From the NCBI RefSeq assembly GCF_006715085.1, contig NZ_VFMM01000002.1, forward strand, positions 682,001-746,000: a stretch of 64,000 nucleotides of DNA. The letters are read 5' to 3'. Shown here one piece after another: positions 36,801-45,600 of this stretch. Positions within the stretch are counted from its first letter, which is position 1. The number at the start of each line of letters is the position of its first letter. The DNA is from Kribbella jejuensis (GTDB lineage: Bacteria; Actinomycetota; Actinomycetes; Propionibacteriales; Kribbellaceae). The translations under genes were made by a program, and so were the position numbers. The notes below the pieces were generated by a model. It was not told where the DNA came from and made no database searches. It worked only from the letters and a program-made list of their open reading frames with translations.

Positions 36801-38705
36801 GTCGTCGGTGTCGGCGACATGTCCGGTGATGTGTTCGGCAACGGGATGCTGCTGTCCGAGCACATCCGGCTGGTCGCCGCGTTCGACCACCGGCACATCT
36901 TCCTGGACCCGGCGCCGGACGCGGCCGCATCGTTCGCGGAACGCCGCCGGCTGTTCAACCTGCCGCGGTCGTCGTGGGCCGACTACGACGCCTCGCTGAT
37001 CTCCACCGGCGGTGGCGTGTACCCGCGGACCGAGAAGTCGATCCCGATCTCGCCGGAGGTGCGCGACGCGCTCGGGATCGACGGCGGCGTGACGAAGCTG
37101 ACCCCGGCCGAGTTGATGAACGCGATCCTGAAGGCGCCGGTCGACCTGTTCTGGAACGGCGGCATCGGTACGTACGTGAAGTCCTCGGCCGAGTCGAACG
37201 CGGACGTCGGTGACAAGGCCAACGACGCGATCCGGATCAACGGCGCCGACCTGCGCGCCCGCGCGGTCGGCGAGGGCGGCAACCTCGGCTTCACCCAGCT
37301 CGGCCGGATCGAGTACGCCGCGGCCGGTGGCCGGATCAATACCGACTTCATCGACAACGTCGCCGGTGTCGACACCTCCGACCACGAGGTGAACATCAAG
37401 ATCCTGCTCGACAAGGTGGTCGCGGACGGCGACCTGACCGAGAAGCAGCGCAACGACATCATCGCGTCGATGACCGACGAGGTCGGCGCGCTGGTGCTGA
37501 AGAGCAACTACCGGCAGAACATCGCGCTCGCCAACGCCGGCGCCCAGGCCCCCGCGCTGCTGCACGTCCACCAGGACTGGGTCCGGCGGCTGGAGCGCCA
37601 GGGCCTGCTCAACCGTGAGCTCGAGTTCCTGCCGAGCGTCAGCGAGTTCAAGCGGCGCAAGGCCGACGGGCGCGGGCTGACGTCGCCGGAGCTGTCGGTG
37701 CTGATCGCGTACACCAAGATCGTGATGGAAGCCGAGCTGCTCAAGACGTCGCTGCCGGACGACCCGTTCCTCAAGCACAAGCTGGCCAGCTACTTCCCGA
37801 AGGCGATCCAGGAACGGTTCGCCGACCAGATCCAGAGCCACCAGCTGCGCCGCGAGATCATCACGACGCAGGTCGTCAACGAGTTCGTCAACACCTCCGG
37901 CATCACGGCGTACCACCGGCTCTCGCTGGAAACCGGCGGGACCGAGGAGGACGTCGTCCGCGCGAACCTCGCGGCGTCGCGGATCTTCGCCCAGCCCGAG
38001 CTGCTGTCGCGGAACGCCGAGCTCGACAACGTGGTCGACGCCGAGACGCAGACCGGGATGCGGCTGGAGACCCGCACGCTGGTCGAGCGGGCGACCCGCT
38101 GGCTGGTGTCGAACCGGCGGCCACCGGTCGACATCGAGGAACTGATCGAGTTCTTCGGGCCGGGGATCGCGAAGCTGACCGCCGCGTTGCCCGACGTACT
38201 GCGCGGTCGTGAGCTCGCGCTGTTCGAGCAGCGGCGGGAAGCGCTGGTGCAGAAGCGGGTTCCGGAGGACTTCGCGACCCGGATCGCAGTCCTGCCGCCC
38301 GCGTATGCCGGACTCGGCATCGTGGAGACGGCGTCGCGCGACGACATCGACATCCTCGAAGTCGCGAAGGTGCATTTCGCGCTGGGAGAGCGGCTGCAGC
38401 TCGGACGTTTCCTGGAACGGATCATCGGACTGCCGCGCACCGACCGCTGGCAGACGATGGCCCGCGCCGCGCTGCGCGACGACCTGCACGCCGTGCACGC
38501 CCGGCTGACCCGTCAGGTTCTGGCCGGCACCGACGCCTCCGCCGAACCCGAGGATCGGGTCATCGCCTGGCAGGACCAGAACGCCGTGGCCCTGTCCCGT
38601 GCGTCCACCATGCTCGAGGAAATCGTCGAAACCGAGGGTCCTGAACTGGCCCAGCTGTCGGTCGGTCTGCGCCTGGTCCGGACTCTGATCGCCAACCAGG
38701 CTTAG
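33843..38705 (+). CDS. gdh: NAD-dependent glutamate dehydrogenase, large (about 180 kDa) class
   Basis: A 1620-residue enzyme of the L-GDH family known from Streptomyces and Pseudomonas, converting glutamate to 2-oxoglutarate and ammonia with NAD+. The long N-terminal half (about 1-700) contains the family's ACT-like regulatory segments ([20 protein letters not shown]); the catalytic core follows ([34 protein letters not shown] with the catalytic Lys), then the Rossmann region ([16 protein letters not shown]). The helical C-terminus extends to the end. The ATG at 33843 matches the family start; the frame is open upstream to 33777 without support. Its stop lies 4 bp from the convergent gntR stop. 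Confidence 0.95.
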   Translation: [1620 protein letters not shown]

Positions 38706-38709
38706 GTTC

Positions 38710-39444
38710 TCAGCGTTCGGATACCACGACGTCGACGGAATACTGGTCGGCCCGGTAGCAGTGGCTGCCGTATTCGACCGGCGTTCCGTCGGCGGCGTAG
38801 GCGGAGCGGGTCATCGTGATGAGCGGCTCCGCCTTGGACATGTGCAGGGTGCGGCGTTCCTCGGCGGTTGCGTTGCGGGCGCCGATCCGCTGACGGGCCA
38901 CCGTCGGGCGGATGCCGCGGGCGCGGAGTACGGCGTACAGGCCCTCGTGCGTGAGCTGTTCGAGGGTGAGGTCGTTGAGGGCCGGGGGCAACCAGTTGCG
39001 CATGATCGCGAGCGGCAGGTCGTCGGCGTACCGCAGCCGCACGATCGACACCAGCGGTGTACCGTGCGGGACCTCCAGGACGGCGGCGGCGCGTTCGTCC
39101 TGCGCGGCGCAGTCGAGGGCGAGTACTTCGGTCCGCGGTGTGCGGCCCTCGCGGGCGAGGTCGTCGTACAGACTGGTGAGCTCGGCCTTGCGGTGCACCA
39201 TCTGGTTCGCGACGGTGGTCCCGATGCCGCGGCGGCGGACCAGCAGGCCCTGGTTGACCAGCTCGGAGATCGCCCGCCGCACCGTCGGCCGAGACAGGCT
39301 GAGCCGGTCCGACATGCCGATCTCGTTCTCGAACGGATCACCGGGCCGCAACCGTCCGTCGGTGATGGCAGCGGTCAGCTGCTCAGCCAGCTGGTGGTAC
39401 AACGGCACCGGGCTGGACCGATCGAGCTGGATCGGCACGGTCAT
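38710..39444 (-). CDS. GntR-family regulator, HutC/UTRA type (inositol locus)
   Basis: A 244-residue regulator with an N-terminal winged helix (PVPLYHQLAEQLTAAITDGR, then MSDRLSLSRPTVRRAISELV) and a UTRA effector domain (LAIMRNWLPPAL, VEYGSHCYRADQYS). Divergent from the first inositol gene and so probably the local repressor. Closely related to the GntR protein at 60995. AGGAGG lies 12 nt before the ATG. Confidence 0.92.
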   Translation of the reverse strand: MTVPIQLDRSSPVPLYHQLAEQLTAAITDGRLRPGDPFENEIGMSDRLSLSRPTVRRAISELVNQGLLVRRRGIGTTVANQMVHRKAELTSLYDDLAREGRTPRTEVLALDCAAQDERAAAVLEVPHGTPLVSIVRLRYADDLPLAIMRNWLPPALNDLTLEQLTHEGLYAVLRARGIRPTVARQRIGARNATAEERRTLHMSKAEPLITMTRSAYAADGTPVEYGSHCYRADQYSVDVVVSER

Positions 39445-39481
39445 GGGCGGATGCTACCTCCTCATGTCCGGACGTGAGAAT

Positions 39482-39502
39482 GTGTTAACAAAGTATTGAC
39501 AC
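39482..39502. promoter_or_regulatory. Imperfect inverted repeat in the gntR/iolG intergenic region
   Basis: GTGTTAA (39482-39488) and TTGACAC (39496-39502) pair with one mismatch around a 7-bp spacer. TTGACA at 39496 could also serve as a -35 box for iolG, though no clear -10 follows. Candidate operator for the adjacent GntR regulator. Confidence 0.4.
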
Positions 39503-39589
39503 CTCCGGTGCGTGGCCGGAAAGCTGACGGGCGAACCGGTGCGCCCCGTGGCTGTGTGGCGCGCATGAGATCGAGACAGGGGTGCGCGG

Positions 39590-40576
39590 ATGCGGATCGG
39601 GCTGGTCGGGGTCGGGCGGATCGGGGCGTTCCACGCCGCGACGCTGAAGGAGTTGCCGGCGGTGGATCAGGTGGTCGTCGCCGACGCGGACCCGGCCCGG
39701 GCCCAGGCGATCGCGAAGGAACTGGGTGTCTCCTCGGTGCCCGACGTACCGGCGTTGCTCGCGTCCGGCCTGGACGGATTCGTGATCGCGGCGGCGACGT
39801 CCGCGCACGCGTCGCTGATCGAGGCGGGGCTCGCGGCCGGCGTACCGACGTTCTGCGAGAAGCCCGTCGCGCTCGACCTGGCGGAAACGTCGCGGGTGGT
39901 TGAGCTGGTCGAGGCGTCGACGGTGCCGGTGCACATCGGGTTCCAGCGCCGCTTCGACGCCGGGTACCAGGCCGCGCGGGCCGCGGTGCAGACGGGCGAG
40001 CTCGGCTTCGTCCACCACATCCGCGCCAACACCAACGACGCGTTCCCGCCGCACCACGAGTACATCCCCCAGAGCGGCGGCTTCTTCCGCGACTGCACGG
40101 TGCACGACTTCGACATCATCCGGTACGTCACGGGCCGCGAGGTGGTCAGCGTGTACGCCACCGGTGCGAACCGCGGCGAGACCTTCTTCGGCGAGTACGG
40201 CGACGTCGACTCGGCCGCGGCGCTGCTCACGCTGGACGACAGCACGTTCGTCGCGGTCAGCGGTACGCGGTACAACGGCGCCGGTCACGACGTACGGATG
40301 GAGTTGCACGGCAGCCTCGGGTCACTCGCCGTCGGCCTCGACTCGCACACCGCGCTCCGGTCGGCCGAACCCGGTGTCGCGTTCCCCGAAGGCCCGCCGC
40401 ACATGACCTTCATGGACCGCTTCCAGCCCGCGTACGTCGCCGAGCTGACCGCGTTCACCGAGGTCGTCGCCGGCACCCGCGAGGTACCGTGCACCGTCCG
40501 CGACGCGCTCGCCGCGTTCCGGATCGCCGACGCCTGCGAACTGTCCCGCCACGAAAACCGCATCGTCACGCTCTGA
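39590..40576 (+). CDS. iolG: Inositol 2-dehydrogenase-like oxidoreductase (Gfo/Idh/MocA)
   Basis: A 328-residue NAD(P)-dependent dehydrogenase: Rossmann GLVGVGRIGAFHAATL, the EKPVAL motif carrying the catalytic Lys, and the DCTVHDFDIIRYV helix with Asp/His that act in IolG enzymes. Probably oxidises myo-inositol to scyllo-inosose. A second homologue is at 53857, so one may act on scyllo- or another inositol isomer. First gene of the plus-strand inositol operon. Confidence 0.88.
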   Translation: MRIGLVGVGRIGAFHAATLKELPAVDQVVVADADPARAQAIAKELGVSSVPDVPALLASGLDGFVIAAATSAHASLIEAGLAAGVPTFCEKPVALDLAETSRVVELVEASTVPVHIGFQRRFDAGYQAARAAVQTGELGFVHHIRANTNDAFPPHHEYIPQSGGFFRDCTVHDFDIIRYVTGREVVSVYATGANRGETFFGEYGDVDSAAALLTLDDSTFVAVSGTRYNGAGHDVRMELHGSLGSLAVGLDSHTALRSAEPGVAFPEGPPHMTFMDRFQPAYVAELTAFTEVVAGTREVPCTVRDALAAFRIADACELSRHENRIVTL

Positions 40577-40585
40577 AGGGTTTCC

Positions 40586-41470
40586 ATGACCGACATTGCT
40601 GCCCGGATCGCCGGTGCCCCGATCTCTTGGGGCGTGTGCGAGGTACCGGGCTGGGGTTGGCAGTACGACGCCGCGACCGTACTCGCCGAGATGCGCGAGA
40701 CCGGGCTGGCGGCGACCGAGTTCGGGCCGGACGGGTTCCTGCCCGACGACCCGTCCGACAAGGCGAAGACGCTCGCGGATGTGGGGCTGCGGGCGGTCGG
40801 CGGCTTCGTTCCCGTCGTACTGCATGATCCGTCTGTTGACCCTTCCGCCGAGGTGGCTGCTGCTTTGGAGGGTTTCGTGGCAGCCGGCGCGGGGACGCTG
40901 GTGCTCGCCGCGGCGACGGGTTCGGATGGATACGACGATCGTCCGGTGCTGGACTCAGGCGGCTGGAGTACGTTGCTCGGCCGGCTCGACGGGCTGTCGG
41001 CGCTCGCCGCCTCCCGCGGCGTGCTGGCGACGATCCACCCGCACGTCGGCACGATGGTCGAGAACGCCGACGACGTCGCGCGGGTGCTGGACGGGTCGTC
41101 GATCGGCCTGACGTTGGACACCGGTCATCTGCTGATCGGCGGGGTCGACCCGGTGGCGCTGGCGGTCGAGAACGCCGCGCGGATCCGGCACACGCATCTG
41201 AAGGACGTCGACGCCGCGTGGGCCGCCCGGGTGCAGTCGGGCGAGGTCACCTACACCGACGCCGTACGCGCCGGTATGTACCGTCCGCTGGGCGCCGGCG
41301 ACATCGACATCGCCACGATCGTCGGCACGCTGGAGAAGTCCGGGTACGACGGTTGGTACGTCCTCGAACAGGACACGATCCTGCAGGCGCGCCCGACCGA
41401 CGAGGGGCCGGTGGCCGACGTACGGGCGAGTATCGCGCACCTCCACGAGATCGCGGCCACGGTTCGATGA
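40586..41470 (+). CDS. TIM-barrel sugar isomerase/epimerase, IolE/IolI-like
   Basis: A 294-residue xylose-isomerase-like barrel starting IAGAPISWGVCEVPGWGWQ, like inosose dehydratase IolE, with metal-ligand-type strands LTLDTGHLLIGG, HTHLKDV and the C-terminal VLEQD. It is either a second inosose dehydratase, with the main IolE at 49969, or an inosose isomerase (IolI-like). The sequence alone does not settle this. Follows iolG by 9 bp. Confidence 0.82.
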   Translation: MTDIAARIAGAPISWGVCEVPGWGWQYDAATVLAEMRETGLAATEFGPDGFLPDDPSDKAKTLADVGLRAVGGFVPVVLHDPSVDPSAEVAAALEGFVAAGAGTLVLAAATGSDGYDDRPVLDSGGWSTLLGRLDGLSALAASRGVLATIHPHVGTMVENADDVARVLDGSSIGLTLDTGHLLIGGVDPVALAVENAARIRHTHLKDVDAAWAARVQSGEVTYTDAVRAGMYRPLGAGDIDIATIVGTLEKSGYDGWYVLEQDTILQARPTDEGPVADVRASIAHLHEIAATVR

Positions 41471-41528
41471 CGCCGGATGGTTCTTCGGCCTGCGAGGCGC
41501 CGACGGACCGGCGGGATGGGAAGGTCTG

Positions 41529-42692
41529 ATGGTGGACGACGCACAGCTGGACGTACTGACGATCGGGCGGATCGGGGTCGACCTGTACCCGCTGCAGCTC
41601 GGCACGCATCTGGAAGATGTCACCTCGTTCGGGAAGTTCCTCGGCGGCAGCGCGACCAACGTCGCCGTCGCCGCGGCCCGGCACGGCCGCAGGTCCGCGG
41701 TGATCAGCCGGACCGGCAACGACCCGTTCGGCACCTTCATCCACCGCACCCTCGGTGAACTCGGCGTCGACGACCGCTTCGTCACCCCGGTGGACGGCCT
41801 GCCGACCCCGATCACGTTCTGCGAGATCTTCCCGCCGGACAACTTCCCGCTGTACTTCTACCGCTTCCCCAAGGCCCCCGACCTCGTCATCAACCCGTCC
41901 GAACTGGACCTCACCGCCATCCGCAACGCCCGCATCTACTGGTCCACCGTCACCGGCCTCTCCGCCGAACCCTCCCGCTCCGCCCACTTCACCGCCTGGC
42001 AAGCCCGCGGCCACGTAACCTCCACACCCCCCACCGCCACCACCGGCATCCCCGCCCCCTCGACACCCTCCGATCCCCCACCCGCCGCCCCGCCCGCCCT
42101 GCCCGGCCCGTCCGGAGCTGACTTCGCCGCCGGGGCACCCGTCGGCCAGCCACCCGCCGGCGCAGGCGTGGCAGGTGCGGCCTCTTCCGGCGCACCGTCT
42201 TCTGGCGTGCCGTTCGACCCGGGTCCCCAGTTCACCGTGCTCGACCTGGACTACCGGCCGATGTTCTGGGCGGATCCGAGTGAAGCGCATGAGCAGGTAT
42301 CACGGGCGCTGGAGTACTGCTCCGTTGCCGTCGGCAACCGTGAGGAGTGCGAGGTCGCCGTCGGCGAGACCGACCCGGACAAGGCCGCCCAGGCACTCCT
42401 CGACCGCGGCCTCGAACTGGCCGTCGTCAAACAAGGCCCCCGCGGCACCCTCGCCCGCACCCGCGACGAGCGCGTCGAAGTACCGCCGTACCCGGTCGAG
42501 GTCGTCAACGGCCTCGGCGCCGGCGACGGCTTCGGCGGCGCCCTCTGCCACGGCCTCCTCGCCGGCTGGCCCCTCGAAAAGATTATCCGCTTCGCGAACA
42601 CCGCCGGCGCGATCGTCGCCTCCCGCCTCGAATGCTCCACCGCCATGCCCACGACCGCCGAAGTCCTCTCCCACCTGCGAGCCGAAGCATGA
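41529..42692 (+). CDS. iolC: 5-dehydro-2-deoxygluconokinase with internal low-complexity insertion
   Basis: PfkB-family kinase of the inositol pathway phosphorylating 5-dehydro-2-deoxy-D-gluconate. N-terminal VLTIGRIGVDLYPLQLG and GGSATNVAVAAARHG, and C-terminal anion hole and catalytic Asp in VNGLGAGDGFGGALCHGL, are intact. Residues about 163-234 (42015-42230), between TAWQARGH and FTVLDLDYRPMFW, are an extra stretch rich in Pro, Ala, Gly and Ser not found in normal IolC, raising the length to 387 from the usual 310-330. The reading frame is unbroken. It is probably a disordered surface loop. Overlaps the aldolase gene by 4 bp. Confidence 0.9.
   Translation: MVDDAQLDVLTIGRIGVDLYPLQLGTHLEDVTSFGKFLGGSATNVAVAAARHGRRSAVISRTGNDPFGTFIHRTLGELGVDDRFVTPVDGLPTPITFCEIFPPDNFPLYFYRFPKAPDLVINPSELDLTAIRNARIYWSTVTGLSAEPSRSAHFTAWQARGHVTSTPPTATTGIPAPSTPSDPPPAAPPALPGPSGADFAAGAPVGQPPAGAGVAGAASSGAPSSGVPFDPGPQFTVLDLDYRPMFWADPSEAHEQVSRALEYCSVAVGNREECEVAVGETDPDKAAQALLDRGLELAVVKQGPRGTLARTRDERVEVPPYPVEVVNGLGAGDGFGGALCHGLLAGWPLEKIIRFANTAGAIVASRLECSTAMPTTAEVLSHLRAEA
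42015..42230 (+). repeat. Low-complexity C-rich insertion inside iolC
   Basis: About 216 bp in frame, encoding a Pro/Ala/Gly/Ser-rich segment that interrupts the conserved kinase fold. Cytosine is strongly enriched on the coding strand, as in the first part of the neighbouring aldolase extension. Confidence 0.75.
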
Positions 42693-45600
42693 CCCCCCAC
42701 GACGAAGACCAGTACTCCGAGGACGCCCGCCCCCTCCCGATCCGCCCCCGCCCCACCGAAGCCCCGGACGCAACCATCCAAACCCCCGCCCCCAACGACC
42801 CCACCATCCAAACCCCCGGCCCGAACGACCCCACCGCCCAGGCCTCGCGCTCGCCGGCCTCCAACGACCCAACGATCCGTTTCTCCCACCCATCCGGATC
42901 GAATGATCCAACGCTCGCATTCTCCCGCCCAACGGCGCTCGACAATCCGACCGGCTCCTCACGCCCAACGGCGCCCGAGAATGCGACCGGCTCCTCACGC
43001 CCGACGGTGCCCGAGGATGCGACCGGCTCCCCACGCCCAACGGCGCCCGACGATCCCGCCCTCCCCACGCCCGCGGCAGCCACCCCCCGCCCGCCACAAG
43101 ACCCCGCCTCGCAAGCCGCCACCTGGTGGGTAACACCGTCCCCAACAACCCCACCTGCCCCCACCCAGTCCCCAAACGACCGCATGCTCCACGGCCGCAC
43201 GCCGAATGCCCCAACCCCCCGCGGCACGGCCCCGACCAACCCAGCGCCCGGCGGTACGCCCCGAAGCGACCTGGCGCCCGGTGGTACGGCCCCGAGCAAC
43301 CCGGCGGCCGGCCGTACGGGCCCGAACGACCCACCGGGCGGAGGTACGACGCCGAGCAACGCGGAGGCCGGTGGTACGGCCCCGAGCGACCTGGCGGCCG
43401 GTGGTATGGCCACGAACGACCTAGCGGGCGGCCGTATGACACCGAGCAACGCGGCGGCCGATGGTATGGCCCGGACCCACCTGGCGGCCGGTGGTACAGC
43501 CCCGAAGGACCCGGCGACCGGTGGTACGACGCCAAGCGACCCACCGGCTCGCAGTACAGCCGCGGGCACTCCGACGGGCTCACCCCAGCATCGACAGGCA
43601 CCGTCCGCGCCGACCCACGCCTCCGGCCCGACCGATCCAACAGTGGTAGCGCGCCGTCCGCAGAACACGGATGCGCCAACCGCCGGCAACGACCCCCGAA
43701 CCGTCGTCGGCGGTGAACCGACCGGCCGGACCAACCCGATAGGTGCAATCGGCTCACCCGAACACCCCGCCCGCGGCGGGGACGCCACCGACCGCAGCCC
43801 GGCCTCGAACGACCCGACGGTGGTAGCGCACCGCCCCCACGACCTGAGCGCAGCCACGTACGCCGAACAGAACGACCCGACCGTGATCGGCCGCCACCCT
43901 GGAACCCTCCATGTACCAGGTGCCGACGACATCACAGTCATCTCGGACCCGAACGATCCCACCCTTGCCGCACGCCGACCGGCTGCCCCGTCACCCGGCG
44001 CCCGCATCACCGCCGCACACCGATCCGACGTATCGGAGCCCGACGATCCCACCATGGCAACACCCCGTACGGACGTCCCGCGGCCGGATGCCCACGCGCT
44101 CGCAGCCCGCCAGGGCGACGTACCAGAACCCAACACCCGCGGCGCTGCAACGGAACCAGCGAACGTACCTGCTGGAGCCGACTCACACGGAGTTGCTCCA
44201 GGGCGAGCCGACCTAGCTGCTGAGGCCGGCGCGCGCAGAGCTGCACCGGAGCGAGCGGGCGTACCTGCTGGAGCCGGCGCACACGGAGATGCTCCGGAGC
44301 GAGCTGACCGGCTTGGTGGGGCGGACGCCCGTAGAGCTGTAACGGAGCGAGCTGACCTAGTTGCTGGGGCCGATGCCCGCAGAGGTGCACCGGAGCGACC
44401 TGGCGGGGCTGGCGCCCGTGGAGCTGCAGTGGGAGCAGACGTATCTAGTGGGGCTGACGCCCGTCGAGATGCAGAGGCGCGAGCTGACGTACCTGGGGCA
44501 GATGACCCGGCGGTTGTGGCGCGGCGGGGTGATGTGGCTGGGTCGGATGACGTCACGGTGATCGGGGATCCGACCGATGTGAACCTGGGGGCGAACGAGC
44601 CGACGGTTGTAGTACGTGGGGGCGACGTACCTGGGCCTGATGATGCGACGGTACTCATGAACACTTCTTCGTCCGCGAATGCCGACGGTCAGACGACCGT
44701 GATTGCACACCTGAACCTTCCCGCCGAGCAGACGGCAGGTACGCAGAACGCCGACGTCCCTCAGGCTCCGCCCGGCCACCAGCTGACCGGTCAGACGCTG
44801 CGTGGGGCCCAACAAGCGACGCTCTCGCCCCGTAAGCCATCCGTTCAACGTGCAGCCGATCAGGCGACGCCCGATGCAGCGCGGCCCGAGACGGAGCGAT
44901 CCGGCGCGGAGGAGGCTGCCGCCCAGCAGGCTCGTGCTGCGCAGGCTCGCGCAGAACAGCCTGCGGAGGACGCCTACGGGACGCGGCAAGCCGAGGTAGC
45001 GGAAACGGACCCAGCGCAGGCCGAGGCGACGCAAGCCGAGCTGACGGGAACCGTGGCCATGGAGGCCGAGCCGACGGGGGCCGAGCCGACGGGGGCCGAG
45101 CCGACGGGGGCTGAAGCGATGAGGGCTGAGACGACACAGCCTCAGGTGACGCAAGCTGAGCCGACGGGGGCCGAGCTGACCGGGGCCGAGCTGACCGGGG
45201 CCGAGCTGGTGGGGGCCGAGCCGACAGGGGCCGAGCCGACAGGGGCCGAGCCGACGGGGGGTGAGGCGGCGCAGGCTGGGCCGACGTGGGCTGGGGGCGA
45301 GGAGGTGCCGGCCGAGCGGGTGCGGGGTCAGGTGCCGCCGGAGGACGGCTGGGGTGATCAGAGTCGGGACGGGCAGATGCGGGCCGATGGTTTACCGGCG
45401 GAGCAGGCGAACCTTCAGCGGCCGCGGGTGGAGCGTGCTGTCGTTGGAGAGGGCCGGGTTGAGCAGGCGTTGTCGGCCGAGCTGCCGGCGGCGCAGGTGG
45501 CGGATGGTGGTGCGGTTGAGGGAGAGGCGCTTGACGGGTCTCCCCTTGACGGTGCACTGCGTGCGGACGGTTTGGGCGGTGCGGGCGCGAGTGGTTTGAA

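Noticed and set aside
33714-38498. A 1594-codon open frame on the minus strand opposite glutamate dehydrogenase
   Set aside because: It is the antisense shadow of a clearly conserved 1620-residue enzyme in very GC-rich DNA. The translation is rich in Arg, His, Val and Asp with no family features.
39496-39525. TTGACA as a sigma-70 type promoter for iolG
   Set aside because: The -35-like hexamer is good but no acceptable -10 is found at 16-19 bp, so it was kept only as part of an inverted repeat.
42583-44664. Long minus-strand open frame of about 690 codons opposite the aldolase extension
   Set aside because: It is the complement of the repetitive C-rich sequence; stop codons are rare in every frame of such DNA. 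The plus-strand frame is coupled to iolC and leads into a conserved domain, and the minus-strand product has no recognisable domain or start signal.
43226-45269. CRISPR array or integron-like repeat
   Set aside because: The repeats are in-frame codon-multiple units (30 and 15 bp) without unique spacers, and no cas or integrase genes are near.
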